DNA of 64,000 nt from Candidatus Homeothermus arabinoxylanisolvens (GCA_001689405.1 LUJO01000052.1:66990-130989), one strand, 5' to 3'; numbered from the stretch's first letter, positions 1-10,900 are shown. Notes: generated from the letters alone by a model not told the origin. Made by a program: numbers and translations.

Positions 1-1150
1 TATGGTCATACAAGGCCTGACGGTGTTCCGACTTGTTCATGTCGATAAAATCGACCACTATTATACCTCCCATGTCGCGCAGACGCAGTTGTCGCGCTAT
101 CTCGTCAGCTGCACGCAAATTCACCTCAAGGGCATTGCTCTCCTGATCATTGGAGGCCTTGGAGCGGTTTCCCGAATTAACATCAATCACATGGAGCGCC
201 TCGGTGTGTTCTATGATAATGTAAGCGCCTGACTTGAATGATACAGTCTTGCCAAACGATGACTTTATCTGCTTCGTTATGCTGAAGTGGTCAAATATCG
301 GCTCATCCTTGGTATAGAGCTTTACTATATCGTGGCGTTCGGGAGCTATCAGGTCGACATATTTGGAAATCTGACTGAATGTCTCGGCATCATTTACATG
401 TATACTCTCAAAAGAAGGGCTGAATACATCGCGCAACATGCTTACTATGCGGCTCTCCTCTTCAAAGATAAGCGAGGGCACGTCGGCATGCTGGGCTTTC
501 TGTACAGTGTCATCCCAACATTTCAGAAGCGTCTTTAACTCATGATTCAGCTCGGCCACACGTTTGCCTTCGGCCGAAGTACGTACTATGACTCCGAAAT
601 TCTTGGGCCGTATGCTTTCTACAAGCTGACGTAGCCTCAGTTTCTCTTCGGTGGTCTTTATTTTCTGCGATACGGAGATTTTGTCAGAGAAGGGTATCAG
701 TACCAGAAAGCGCCCTGTAAAGGTAATCTCGGTAGTCAGTCGCGGTCCTTTTGACGATATGGGCTCTTTCGCAATCTGCACCATCAGGGTCATGTCTTTT
801 TCAAGCAGGTCGGTGACCGAACCGTGCTTGTTGATGTCGGGCAACAGCTTCATCTTTGATAGCACCGGCACCTTTTTAGTGTCTTCGAGCGCTTGCTTTA
901 CAAACTGACAGTATGAGGAGAATTGAGAGCCAAGATCGAGATAATGAAGAAAAGCGTCCTTCTCGTAGCCTACGTCGACAAAAGCGGCATTAAGGCCGGG
1001 CATGAGCTTCTTGACCTTGGCCAGATAAATGTCGCCCACGGCATAGGATATATTCCTCGACTCCTTCTGCAAGGACACGAGCCGGGAATCTTCCGTCAAG
1101 GCAATGGATACCTCGGTGGGTTGTACATCTACAATAAGTTCACTTTTCAT
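1..1150 (-). CDS. rng: Ribonuclease G/E (partial, 3' end outside window)
   Basis: Endoribonuclease of the RNase E/G family, which processes rRNA and degrades mRNA in the cytoplasm. The frame is open from the start to the window edge, so the C-terminus is missing. An N-terminal S1 RNA-binding region is visible (VGDIYLAKVKKLMPGLNAAF followed by VDVGYEKDAFLHYLDLG), and further on the catalytic region with the acidic motif VIDVNSGNR and then GGIIVVDFIDM. I chose the start giving MKSELIVDVQP. An in-frame ATG four codons upstream (1162) is possible, but a TATATTTG box at 1166-1173 would begin transcription at about that codon. It lies downstream of the COX24-like gene and HU on the same strand. Confidence 0.93.
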   Translation of the reverse strand, partial: MKSELIVDVQPTEVSIALTEDSRLVSLQKESRNISYAVGDIYLAKVKKLMPGLNAAFVDVGYEKDAFLHYLDLGSQFSSYCQFVKQALEDTKKVPVLSKMKLLPDINKHGSVTDLLEKDMTLMVQIAKEPISSKGPRLTTEITFTGRFLVLIPFSDKISVSQKIKTTEEKLRLRQLVESIRPKNFGVIVRTSAEGKRVAELNHELKTLLKCWDDTVQKAQHADVPSLIFEEESRIVSMLRDVFSPSFESIHVNDAETFSQISKYVDLIAPERHDIVKLYTKDEPIFDHFSITKQIKSSFGKTVSFKSGAYIIIEHTEALHVIDVNSGNRSKASNDQESNALEVNLRAADEIARQLRLRDMGGIIVVDFIDMNKSEHRQALYDH

Positions 1151-1279
1151 TTCTCGGTTCATTTACAAATATACGCAGAGAACAAACGTGACTTACGATC
1201 GAAACATACGATTGTCGCCATGTCATGTTTGTTCTCATGTATACAATTAAACGTCATCTTAAAAGCGTGTCAACGCTGA

Positions 1280-1369
1280 TTATTTCTTCTTATGACGATT
1301 CTTTCTTAGGCGTTTTTTGCGCTTGTGAGTAGCCATCTTGTGGCCCTTTCTTTTCTTTCCGCTGGGCAT
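1280..1369 (-). CDS. COX24/AURKAIP1-like 29-residue basic protein, probable ribosome-associated
   Basis: Tiny very basic protein: MPSGKKRKGHKM, then THKRKKRLRKNRHKKK. About half the residues are Lys or Arg. The KRKKRLRKNRHKKK tail resembles the COX24/AURKAIP1 (mS38) signature. Near-identical 29-30 residue proteins are known in many Bacteroidetes and the related short proteins of other bacteria are ribosomal, so a ribosomal role is likely but inferred. It sits between HU and RNase G on the same strand, which fits a translation or RNA setting. The reading frame is complete, ATG to TAA. Confidence 0.85.
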   Translation of the reverse strand: MPSGKKRKGHKMATHKRKKRLRKNRHKKK

Positions 1370-1439
1370 TTTACGCTAATTTGAAGTTAATATTATTGTT
1401 TAAAAATCTCTTACGGTTCAGTATATCGCAACACGTTGA

Positions 1440-1712
1440 TTACTTAACCTCTTCCATGAACACCTTTGCGGGCTTGAAAGCGGGTATCTTGTGCTCGGGG
1501 ATGATAATGGTGGTATTCTTTGAGATGTTGCGGGCAGTCTTCTCTGAACGGGTCTTAACGATGAAGCTACCAAATCCGCGGAGATAAACGTTTTCTCCGT
1601 GAGCCAAAGAATCCTTTACTATTTCCATAAACTTTTCAATCGTTTCAAGCACGTTGGCTTTTTCGATGCCTGTGGTCTTTGCGATCTCGTTTACGATGTC
1701 GGCTTTTGTCAT
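1440..1712 (-). CDS. HU family DNA-binding protein
   Basis: Histone-like nucleoid protein of 90 residues, the usual HU/IHF length. It begins MTKADIVNEIAKTTGIEK (dimerization helices). The family signature is seen in VYLRGFGSFIVKTR, followed by the beta-arm RNISKNTTIIIPEHKIPAFKPAK, where Pro sits at the DNA-intercalating tip. It would act as a homodimer that bends and compacts DNA. It is first in a same-strand cluster with the COX24-like protein and RNase G. Whether it is HU proper or a specialised paralog cannot be told from this window. Confidence 0.95.
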   Translation of the reverse strand: MTKADIVNEIAKTTGIEKANVLETIEKFMEIVKDSLAHGENVYLRGFGSFIVKTRSEKTARNISKNTTIIIPEHKIPAFKPAKVFMEEVK

Positions 1713-1897
1713 TTTTTTATATTTTTTATTTATTATGATAATAATTTTATGATTTGCAGTAAGTTAAGTCGCAAATCACGGTTTTAGCGTTTTTTGCAAG
1801 TGCAAATATCGCACTTTTTTTTCAAATAGTTATAATTCAGCTTAACTTTTTAATAATAAAAATCTCAAATCCACACTTTTAGGTCAACAAGACGTGA
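1713..1897. other. AT-rich intergenic region between HU and asparaginase genes
   Basis: AT-rich stretch between two minus-strand genes. It should hold the HU promoter. I see no clean TAnnTTTG box at the expected spacing, only the weaker GATATTTG near 1805-1815, and no clear terminator. Confidence 0.4.
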
Positions 1898-2938
1898 TTA
1901 CAGTGTCACTTCGCCACAAAGAGAACATTCGAGATATTTTCTTACTTCGGCAGCTTCAAGCCCCAGACCGAAGAGATACATCATCTTCGTAATGGCAGCC
2001 TCGGAAGTCATGTCATGGCCCGATATAACACCGGTAGCGGCAAGCCGGTCGCCCGACACATAACGTTTGGTATGTACGCCGCCATTGACACACTGCGTTA
2101 TGTTCACAATCACTATCCCCCGGTCGACAGCCTCGCGTATGGCATCGGTAAACCATTGTGCCGTAGGCGCATTACCGGCGCCGAACGTTTTCAGCACTAT
2201 GCCCTTTATGCCGGGAGTGCCGAGCTGATGGCGCAGTATCTCCTCCGATATGCCCGGGTTCAAGTCAAGAAACATGACGTTTGTATCCAGCTCGTAGCGT
2301 ACTTTGAGAGGCCGTTTGATGACGGCGCGCATAAGGGCGTCCTCGCTGAAATGTATGCCCAGACCTATCTTGGCAAGCGGCGGATAGTTGTTGCTCTTGA
2401 ATGCATTGAAGTTATCGGCGCTCATCTTGGTCGAGCGGTTGCCGCGCCACAGATAGTTCTCGAAAAGGATGGCCACCTCCTGCACCATAGGAGCGTCGTT
2501 GATGTCAGTGGCCGCCGCTATCTGCAACGCCGTGATGAGGTTTTCCTCACCGTCGGTGCGCACCTCTCCGATAGGCAACTGCGAGCCGGTGATGATAACC
2601 GGCTTGTGCAGGTTCTCAAACATGAACGACAGCGCCGAAGCGGTATATGCCATTGTATCGGTACCGTGGAGCACCACGAAACCGTCGAAATGGTCGTAGT
2701 TTTGCTCGATAGCACGTGCTATGTCCATCCAGTAACGCGGATTCATGTCGGACGAGTCGATCGGAGGATTGAACTGTATGTTTTCAATCTTGTAATCGAG
2801 CATCTTTATCTTAGGCACGTTATCGATAAGATGAGTGAAGTCAAACGGCTGCAACGTGTGGGTCTCGGGATTTTCAATCATCCCTATGGTCCCGCCCGTA
2901 TAGATTATGAGTATGTGCGGTTTTCTCACACTTTTCAT
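1898..2938 (-). CDS. ansA: Type I L-asparaginase
   Basis: Hydrolyses L-asparagine to aspartate and ammonia; type I enzymes are cytoplasmic. The 346-residue length fits. Both catalytic threonine motifs are present: IYTGGTIGM near residue 15 and LHGTDTMAYTAS near residue 95. There is no signal peptide (MKSVRKPHILII), which supports the cytosolic type I form over the periplasmic type II. It lies 57 bases downstream of metG on the same strand and may be read from the metG promoter. Confidence 0.93.
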   Translation of the reverse strand: MKSVRKPHILIIYTGGTIGMIENPETHTLQPFDFTHLIDNVPKIKMLDYKIENIQFNPPIDSSDMNPRYWMDIARAIEQNYDHFDGFVVLHGTDTMAYTASALSFMFENLHKPVIITGSQLPIGEVRTDGEENLITALQIAAATDINDAPMVQEVAILFENYLWRGNRSTKMSADNFNAFKSNNYPPLAKIGLGIHFSEDALMRAVIKRPLKVRYELDTNVMFLDLNPGISEEILRHQLGTPGIKGIVLKTFGAGNAPTAQWFTDAIREAVDRGIVIVNITQCVNGGVHTKRYVSGDRLAATGVISGHDMTSEAAITKMMYLFGLGLEAAEVRKYLECSLCGEVTL

Positions 2939-2995
2939 TGTATCCTTAGTCGGTTGTTTATGATTTAATCGTTTATTTATAATAATGTATTACCG

Positions 2996-5038
<2,043 letters not shown>

Positions 5039-5077
5039 ATTATATATATAATGTGAGATAATCAATTGTTTTACAAT

Positions 5078-5117
5078 GCAAAATTACTCTTTATAAATGA
5101 AAAAAGAGTAATTTTGC
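5078..5117. promoter_or_regulatory. Divergent metG / DUF4250 promoters inside a perfect 15-bp inverted repeat
   Basis: GCAAAATTACTCTTT (5078-5092) and its exact reverse complement (5103-5117) are separated by 10 bases. Each arm contains a -7 box TAATTTTG pointing outward: minus strand 5086-5079 toward metG, plus strand 5109-5116 toward DUF4250. The symmetry means both promoters carry the same flanking bases, so a dimeric regulator could act on both. Confidence 0.7.
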
Positions 5118-5136
5118 GGCAAAAATTATTTACCTC

Positions 5137-5316
5137 ATGGAGAATCTGCCTAAAGACCCTGCAATACTGTTCAGCTACATAAACATGTTGCTGCGTGACC
5201 GTTACGCATCGCTCGACTCGTTGTGCGACGACATGGACATAGACCGCGTGCTGCTCGAAGCCAAATTACGCGAAAACGGATGGGAATACAACAGCAGCGC
5301 CAATAAATTCTGGTAA
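5137..5316 (+). CDS. DUF4250 domain protein
   Basis: Protein of 59 residues that fills the whole DUF4250 family: begins MENLPKDPAILFSYINMLLRD, then YASLDSLCDDMDIDRVLLEAKL, ends NGWEYNSSANKFW. The middle looks like a small helix-turn-helix-like fold, but the family has no known function. It has its own promoter (TAATTTTG at 5109-5116), divergent from metG. Its stop codon directly abuts the folB stop codon on the other strand, with no intergenic base. Confidence 0.85.
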   Translation: MENLPKDPAILFSYINMLLRDRYASLDSLCDDMDIDRVLLEAKLRENGWEYNSSANKFW

Positions 5317-5664
5317 TCACCAGTCAATCCTCACGGCAACCTCGGCAACCTCGGCACTTACAGGCGGAGTGAGCTTGGCTACCCTGACCATGCCGCTGTC
5401 TATAAGCGGCCAACGCGAAGTCACCGCCTCGCGTATACGGTAAGCCACATGCTCAATCAGGGCCGACGGTGTAGCCATGACATCCTTGACAATATCGATC
5501 AATTCGGCATAGTTAAGCGTGGCCGACAGCTCGTCGCTACCCGCAACGACGGGATAGCCCACAGCTACCGACACCTCGAAGTCATTGCCCACCTTACGCT
5601 CCTGCTCAAGCACTCCGTGAAACGCACGTAGCCGCAGTCGGTTTATCTCAATAGTCGTTTTCAT
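5317..5664 (-). CDS. folB: Dihydroneopterin aldolase
   Basis: Folate pathway enzyme converting 7,8-dihydroneopterin to 6-hydroxymethyl-dihydropterin and glycolaldehyde. The length of 115 residues is normal. Family features: LRLRAFHGVLEQERKVGNDF near residue 10 (the conserved HGV region), LNYAELIDIV, and SALIEHVAYRI with the Glu-His pair near the active site. A TATATTTG box (5676-5669) ends only four bases before the start codon, so the message may be nearly leaderless. Confidence 0.92.
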   Translation of the reverse strand: MKTTIEINRLRLRAFHGVLEQERKVGNDFEVSVAVGYPVVAGSDELSATLNYAELIDIVKDVMATPSALIEHVAYRIREAVTSRWPLIDSGMVRVAKLTPPVSAEVAEVAVRIDW

Positions 5665-5696
5665 ACCGCAAATATAAACACCTTATATAAAGGCAC

Positions 5697-5723
5697 AAAA
5701 AAAATCGTGATGTATTCACGATT
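5697..5723 (-). terminator. Intrinsic terminator of the two-peptide unit
   Basis: Read on the minus strand: an 8-bp stem AATCGTGA/TCACGATT (5723-5716 with 5710-5703), 5-base loop, then a run of eight T. It ends transcripts coming from the small genes to its right, just before folB. Confidence 0.75.
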
Positions 5724-5758
5724 CTCTAAAAATTTGCTACTTATTTCTTCTCTCGTTA

Positions 5759-5824
5759 CTAACGGTACATCTCGGCCGCTGCTTCAAAATACCATGTAAG
5801 CACTTTTTTCAACATCTTTTTCAT
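5759..5824 (-). CDS. Putative 21-residue peptide
   Basis: Short open frame MKKMLKKVLTWYFEAAAEMY plus R, stop TAG. It has a basic, amphipathic N-terminal half and an acidic middle. It opens like its upstream neighbour (M-N/K-K-M-I/L-K). It sits between that neighbour and a clear terminator on the same strand. I do not recognise it; coding status rests on context only. Confidence 0.4.
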   Translation of the reverse strand: MKKMLKKVLTWYFEAAAEMYR

Positions 5825-5923
5825 AACACTTCTAATTTTTTAAATTCAACACCTAAAACAATTTCTCTTAAATAGCCCCGACAATTTCACAATCGCGGGC
5901 TTAACCTCTCTTTCGGGGAGATA

Positions 5924-6043
5924 TCAGTCTTCGTTATCATACATCGGCGTGCAGTCACCGGTGATGCGGAATAACTGATAGTCACTCATGTTACGCATGT
6001 AGGAGTTAACTCCCTCTTTAAAAAACTTAATCATCTTGTTCAT
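5924..6043 (-). CDS. Putative 39-residue peptide
   Basis: Open frame beginning MNKMIKFFKEGVNSYM and ending TGDCTPMYDNED. The N-terminal half is basic and amphipathic, the C-terminal tail acidic, with one Cys. A strong promoter lies upstream and a terminator lies downstream of the next small frame, so the two form a self-contained unit of about 420 bases. No family recognised. Confidence 0.5.
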   Translation of the reverse strand: MNKMIKFFKEGVNSYMRNMSDYQLFRITGDCTPMYDNED

Positions 6044-6120
6044 GACTATAAAGTTTTAATTAATAATAAAAGACATTCGACTTATCGAGTCTTCGTTATT
6101 ATATACACTTGAACACGGTG

Positions 6121-6152
6121 CAAAGTTAGAAGAAAAAGCGCAAAAAATGCAA
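6121..6152 (-). promoter_or_regulatory. Promoter of the two-peptide unit
   Basis: On the minus strand TTG (6152-6150), a 21-base spacer, then TAACTTTG (6128-6121): a full match to the Bacteroides -33/-7 pattern. Transcription would begin near 6114. The leader before the first small frame contains a short dyad (GACTCGA-TAAG-TCGAATGTC). Confidence 0.75.
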
Positions 6153-6299
6153 TAAAACTATGTTATTTAACATATAAATTTTCATATATCGCTATTAATC
6201 AGACATATAACAAAACGCCCGAAATATGTTAAAAAGGGCAAATATTAACGCATAAACGCATAAATATTCACCCTTTTCAGCTATAATATCCTGAATTCG

Positions 6300-8564
6300 C
6301 TATTTACGACGGCGGCTTCTCGGCTGGCGCAACGATTTACGCGACTTTTTGCCCTTGGACTTGCCGGAAAGCACCTCCTTGACAGTCGGCCCGCTCTCCT
6401 TGTCCGCGCCCATAGGACGGCCCTTGTCATCTACAAGAGCAAAGTCGACCATCTTGCGCTCTACATTGGCGCGGGCGACCTGCACACGCACACGGTCGCC
6501 GAGCGTATAGCGGGTCTTGGAGCGTCGCCCTACAAGAGCGTAATTACGCTCGTCAAAGTCGTAATAATCGTCGGCAAGATCCCTTATGGGAACAAGCCCC
6601 TCGCATTTGTTCTCATCAAGCTCCACATAAAGCCCCCATTCGGTGACTCCGGAAATGACACCGTCGTACAGCTCTCCGAGTCTGTCGGCAAGATACTCGA
6701 CCTGCTTGTATTTTATAGAAGCGCGTTCGGCACCTGCGGCAAGTTGCTCCATAGAACTTGAGTGCTTGCACAGCTCCTCAAGTTTATCATGGTTGACGCT
6801 GCGGCCGCCGGCAAGGTAACGCTCAAGCAGCCTGTGCACCATCATGTCGGGGTATCGGCGTATAGGCGATGTAAAGTGTGTATAATAATCAAATCCGAGT
6901 CCATAGTGGCCGATATTGTCGGTCGAGTATATGGCCTTTGCCATGGAGCGTATGGCAAGTACCGAAAGTAGGTTCTCCTCGCCCTTGCCTTTGACGTCGG
7001 CAAGCATCTTGTTTATGGACAGATTTATATCTTTGGCCGTGCCTTTGGTCTTTATCTTATAACCGAATGTGCGTGCTATCTTGGACAGATCCTCAAGCTT
7101 GGTGACATCGGGCTGGTCATGTATACGGTATACAAACGCTTTCGGCTTCTTGCGTCCCTTGGGACAGCCTATATACTGCGCCACAGTGCGGTTGGCGAGA
7201 AGCATAAACTCCTCTATCAGCTTGTTGGCGTCTTTGGACTCCTTGAAGAAGACACTTACCGGATGGCCGGTCTCGTCTATCTCGAACCGCACCTCCTCAC
7301 GGTCAAAATCGACAGAGCCGTGCTCATAGCGGCGGCGGCGCAATTTTTTGGCGAGCCGGTCGAGCGTAAGTATCTCTTCGACATAATCGCCCTTGCCGGT
7401 CTCGATTATCTCCTGCGCTTCCTCATAGGTGAAACGCCGGTTTGACTTTATGACCGTGCGGCATATCTCGTGGTTTATGACATTTGCCTCGTCGTCCATC
7501 TCGAACACACAGGAGAAAGTCAGCTTCTCCTCGTCAGGGCGCAACGAACATATGCCGTTGCTGAGATGCTCCGGCAACATCGGCACCACCCTGTCGACAA
7601 GGTAAACCGAAGTAGCGCGTTTACGGGCCTCCTTTTCTATAATAGTATCGGGAGTAACGTAATGAGTCACGTCGGCGATGTGCACTCCGGCCTCCCAGTG
7701 TCCGTTAGGCAGCCTGCGCAACGACAGCGCATCGTCAAAGTCCTTGGCGTCGCGCGGGTCAATAGTAAAGGTGACGTCATCGCGCATGTCACGGCGTTTG
7801 GCCACCTCTTCAGGCGTAATCCCGGCTTCGATTTTATCGGCAGCCTTCTCTACGGCCTCGGGGTAGCGGTAAGGGAGTCCGAACTCGGCGAGTATGGCAT
7901 GCATCTCAGTGTTGTTCTCACCGTTTTTACCGAGTATGTCAACGACTTCACCATATGGATTCTTTGCATCATCGGGCCAGTCGGTAATCACCACCACAGC
8001 TTTGTCGCCGGTCTTGCCCCCGTGCAACTTGGCGCGCGGTATAAATATATCGGTGGCCAGAAACTTAGAGTCGGTAGACAGAGTGGCGAAATGTTTGTCG
8101 ACAGTCAGTGTACCGATAAATACCTGCTCGTTAGGCTCAAGAATCTCTATGACCTTGCACTCCGGCTCCACACCCTTGCGATGGGCGGCAACAAGCACTT
8201 TCACTTTGTCGCCGTTGAGGGCATGCATTGAATTGCGCTCGGCCACAAATATAGCTTCGTCGTCGCCATCGAGAATGACACTGTTTTTACCGTTGCTACG
8301 GCGTGTGAACACGCCAAGCGCCACGGTTCCACGGCTCGGAGCCTTATATTTTCCGGGCGACACCTGAATTATCTCACCGTCATATTCGAGTTCGGCAAGG
8401 CGCATGGCGACAGCCTTCAGCGTCTGCGGGGTATCGGCACCGATGGCATGCGATACCTGCTTGTAGTTAAAGGTCTTGTTGCCTTGAGCGTTAATATATT
8501 CCTCAATCTTAGAGTACAGATCAAAAGTAGCCGAACGTCGGTTCTTTTTAGGTGTTGTCGCCAT
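6300..8564 (-). CDS. rnr: Ribonuclease R
   Basis: Processive 3'-5' exoribonuclease (RNB family) that degrades structured RNA. Order along 754 residues: N-terminal winged-helix region, cold-shock OB folds, the RNB catalytic domain with TIDPRDAKDFDDALSLR carrying the metal-binding aspartates, the HYGLGFDYYTHFTSPIRRYP motif, a C-terminal S1 domain (LYDGVISGVTEWGLYVEL), and a very basic tail (SKGKKSRKSLRQPRSRRRK). It follows gyrB by 43 bases on the same strand and is probably cotranscribed with it. Confidence 0.96.
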   Translation of the reverse strand: MATTPKKNRRSATFDLYSKIEEYINAQGNKTFNYKQVSHAIGADTPQTLKAVAMRLAELEYDGEIIQVSPGKYKAPSRGTVALGVFTRRSNGKNSVILDGDDEAIFVAERNSMHALNGDKVKVLVAAHRKGVEPECKVIEILEPNEQVFIGTLTVDKHFATLSTDSKFLATDIFIPRAKLHGGKTGDKAVVVITDWPDDAKNPYGEVVDILGKNGENNTEMHAILAEFGLPYRYPEAVEKAADKIEAGITPEEVAKRRDMRDDVTFTIDPRDAKDFDDALSLRRLPNGHWEAGVHIADVTHYVTPDTIIEKEARKRATSVYLVDRVVPMLPEHLSNGICSLRPDEEKLTFSCVFEMDDEANVINHEICRTVIKSNRRFTYEEAQEIIETGKGDYVEEILTLDRLAKKLRRRRYEHGSVDFDREEVRFEIDETGHPVSVFFKESKDANKLIEEFMLLANRTVAQYIGCPKGRKKPKAFVYRIHDQPDVTKLEDLSKIARTFGYKIKTKGTAKDINLSINKMLADVKGKGEENLLSVLAIRSMAKAIYSTDNIGHYGLGFDYYTHFTSPIRRYPDMMVHRLLERYLAGGRSVNHDKLEELCKHSSSMEQLAAGAERASIKYKQVEYLADRLGELYDGVISGVTEWGLYVELDENKCEGLVPIRDLADDYYDFDERNYALVGRRSKTRYTLGDRVRVQVARANVERKMVDFALVDDKGRPMGADKESGPTVKEVLSGKSKGKKSRKSLRQPRSRRRK

Positions 8565-8607
8565 AATAGTATGTATGTTATGCTGTTATGCAATTATTAA
8601 CGTCATG

Positions 8608-10539
8608 CTATGCGTCAATGTTGGCATAGTTGGCGTTCTCCTCGATAAAATCACGTCGCGGAGCCACATCCTCGCCCATAAGCATGGAGAATATGCGGTC
8701 GGCCTCGGTAGCGTCGTTGATAGTCACCTGTTTGAGCAGACGGTGCTCCTTCGACATGGTGGTGTCGCGGAGTTCCTGCGCGCTCATCTCTCCAAGACCC
8801 TTATAGCGCATCACCTTGGTCTTGTCGCCGTTTTTGGCGATAAACGCCTGTACCTGCGCGTCGGTCCAGCAGTACTCTTCAGCCTTTCCACGTGTACATT
8901 TATACAACGGCGGGGTGGCGAGATAGAGATATCCGTTCTCGATGACAGGACGCATACGGCGGAAGAAGAATGTCATAAGCAATGTGGCGATATGGCTTCC
9001 GTCGACATCGGCATCGGTCATAATTATTATCTTGTGGTAGGCCAACTTGTCAAGATTGAGCTCCTTTGAGTCGTCGGCAGTACCGATAGTGACACGCATG
9101 GCGCGGAAAAGGTTTGTTATCTCCTCATTGTCAAAGACCTTGTGGTCCATAGCCTTCTCCACGTTAAGTATCTTTCCGCGCAGAGGCAGGATAGCCTGAT
9201 AAGTACGGTCGCGTCCCTGCTTTGCGGTACCGCCTGCAGAGTCACCCTCGACAATAAACAGTTCGCAGTCCTCGGCCGTACGCGACGAGCAGTCGGCAAG
9301 TTTACCGGGAAGGCCGCCGCCACACAGGGGCGACTTGCGCTGTACGTTCTTACGCGCATTGTAAGCGGCATGGCGTGCTGTAGCCGCAAGTATGACCTTG
9401 TCGACTATCAGCTTTGCCTGACGGGGATGCTCTTCGAGGTATGTGCGCAGCGCATCGCTCACGGCGGTCTGCACGGCGCCTATCACCTCGTTGTTGCCGA
9501 GCTTGGTTTTGGTCTGGCCCTCAAACTGCGGCTCCATGACCTTTACCGACACCACAGCCGTAAGGCCTTCGCGGAAGTCATCGCTGGCAATATCGATCTT
9601 GACCTTGTCAAGCATCTTGCTGTCCTCGGCATACTTCTTAAGCGTGGCTGTCAGGCCGCGGCGAAAACCGGTCAGGTGAGTACCGCCTTCGATAGTGTTT
9701 ATATTATTGACAAACGAGTATACGTTCTCGTTGTAAGTGGTGTTATAGGTAAGCGCCACCTCTACGGGTATGCCCTGACGCTCGGTGTTCAGGTGGATGA
9801 CATCGTTTATAAGCGACTCCTTGTTGGAGTCGATATATTGTACAAATTCCTCCAGACCGGTCTCGCTGTAAAATACCTCGCGCCGGAACTCTCCGGCCTC
9901 CGACATCTGACGCTTGTCGGTAAGCGTAAGAGTTATGCCTGCGTTAAGATATGCAAGGTCGCGCAGACGATTGGCCAATGTGGCGTAGTCATATACGGTG
10001 ACCGTAAATATACTGTCGTCGGGCTTGAAAGTTATGCTCGTTCCGGTTGTGGAGCTTTCACCTATCACGGCAAGATCGGTAGTAGGCTTACCGCATGAAT
10101 ACTCCTGCATGTATGTCTTACCGTCGCGGCGTATCTCCGCGCGCAGATAAGTCGACAACGCGTTTACACAACTTACACCGACACCATGCAGACCGCCGGA
10201 CACCTTGTAGGAACCTTTGTCAAATTTACCTCCGGCGTGCAACACTGTCAAAACGACCTCAAGAGCGCTTTTGTGCTCCTTTTCATGCATATCGACCGGT
10301 ATACCGCGACCGTTATCGACCACGGTTATCGAGTTGTCTTCGTTTATGGTGACCTCAATGTGGGTGGCATAACCGGCAAGAGCCTCGTCGATTGAATTAT
10401 CGACAACCTCATACACAAGATGATGCAATCCTTTTACGCTAATATCACCTATATACATAGCGGGACGCTTGCGCACCGCCTCAAGACCTTCGAGCACCTG
10501 AATGTTACTTGCACTGTACTCTTCTCTTTGTTCTGACAT
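8608..10539 (-). CDS. gyrB: DNA gyrase subunit B
   Basis: ATPase subunit of gyrase, which introduces negative supercoils with GyrA. GHKL ATPase motifs: EVVDNSIDEALAG, VVDNGRGIPVD, and GGLHGVGVSCVNAL. The TOPRIM region shows EGDSAGG and MTDADVDGSHIATLLM, and the C-terminal tail is RYKGLGEMSAQEL. The length of 643 residues is normal for Bacteroidetes GyrB, which lacks the extra C-terminal insertion of enterobacteria. The ParE paralog is less likely given length and motifs. Confidence 0.96.
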   Translation of the reverse strand: MSEQREEYSASNIQVLEGLEAVRKRPAMYIGDISVKGLHHLVYEVVDNSIDEALAGYATHIEVTINEDNSITVVDNGRGIPVDMHEKEHKSALEVVLTVLHAGGKFDKGSYKVSGGLHGVGVSCVNALSTYLRAEIRRDGKTYMQEYSCGKPTTDLAVIGESSTTGTSITFKPDDSIFTVTVYDYATLANRLRDLAYLNAGITLTLTDKRQMSEAGEFRREVFYSETGLEEFVQYIDSNKESLINDVIHLNTERQGIPVEVALTYNTTYNENVYSFVNNINTIEGGTHLTGFRRGLTATLKKYAEDSKMLDKVKIDIASDDFREGLTAVVSVKVMEPQFEGQTKTKLGNNEVIGAVQTAVSDALRTYLEEHPRQAKLIVDKVILAATARHAAYNARKNVQRKSPLCGGGLPGKLADCSSRTAEDCELFIVEGDSAGGTAKQGRDRTYQAILPLRGKILNVEKAMDHKVFDNEEITNLFRAMRVTIGTADDSKELNLDKLAYHKIIIMTDADVDGSHIATLLMTFFFRRMRPVIENGYLYLATPPLYKCTRGKAEEYCWTDAQVQAFIAKNGDKTKVMRYKGLGEMSAQELRDTTMSKEHRLLKQVTINDATEADRIFSMLMGEDVAPRRDFIEENANYANIDA

Positions 10540-10624
10540 AATTATTCTTGTAGATTTTTCTTACTCATTTATCACGCCTTCAGGCAGTATGAACAGCTTT
10601 AGGCAACGCCCATATTCGGGCAAA

Positions 10625-10655
10625 CAAAATTACTAAATTTTTCCGTCATACACAA
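10625..10655 (-). promoter_or_regulatory. gyrB promoter
   Basis: Minus strand TTG (10655-10653), a 20-base spacer, TAATTTTG (10632-10625). The predicted leader is about 80 bases. Confidence 0.7.
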
Positions 10656-10741
10656 CATTTTATAATGGCCAAATTATACGGCACAGCGGAGCCGCCTTGT
10701 GTTAAAATATGCAAACAGCAGCAAAATTCAGCGTCCAACAG

Positions 10742-10772
10742 TTGCATATTCGGCAAATAGCGGTTAACTTTG
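10742..10772 (+). promoter_or_regulatory. tRNA-Pro promoter
   Basis: TTG (10742-10744), 20-base spacer, TAACTTTG (10765-10772). The tRNA begins 17 bases after the box. Confidence 0.8.
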
Positions 10773-10789
10773 CATCGCTTTTCCAAAAT

Positions 10790-10863
10790 CGGGGTGTAGC
10801 TCAGTTGGTTAGAGTACGCGTCTGGGGGGCGTGAGGTCGCTAGTTCGAGTCTAGTCACCCCGA
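10790..10863 (+). tRNA. tRNA-Pro (GGG)
   Basis: A 74-base cloverleaf. The acceptor stem CGGGGTG/CACCCCG is fully paired with C1-G72 and discriminator A73, as expected for bacterial tRNA-Pro. Anticodon loop CTGGGGG gives anticodon GGG. The T arm GCTAG-TTCGAGT-CTAGT is fully paired. The CCA end is not encoded. Confidence 0.93.
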
Positions 10864-10873
10864 CTAAAAGCAG

Positions 10874-10900
10874 AAGCCGAGTCAATGACTCGGCTTTTTT
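10874..10900 (+). terminator. tRNA-Pro terminator
   Basis: AAGCCGAGTCA / TGACTCGGCTT inverted repeat followed by six T. Confidence 0.85.

Noticed and set aside
2015..2968. 317-codon plus-strand frame opposite ansA
   Set aside because: Antisense shadow; the ansA motifs on the other strand are unmistakable.
9142..10098. Long plus-strand open frame inside gyrB
   Set aside because: It is antisense to a well-supported gene, has Cys/Arg/His-heavy composition and no recognisable domain; it reflects the codon bias of gyrB.
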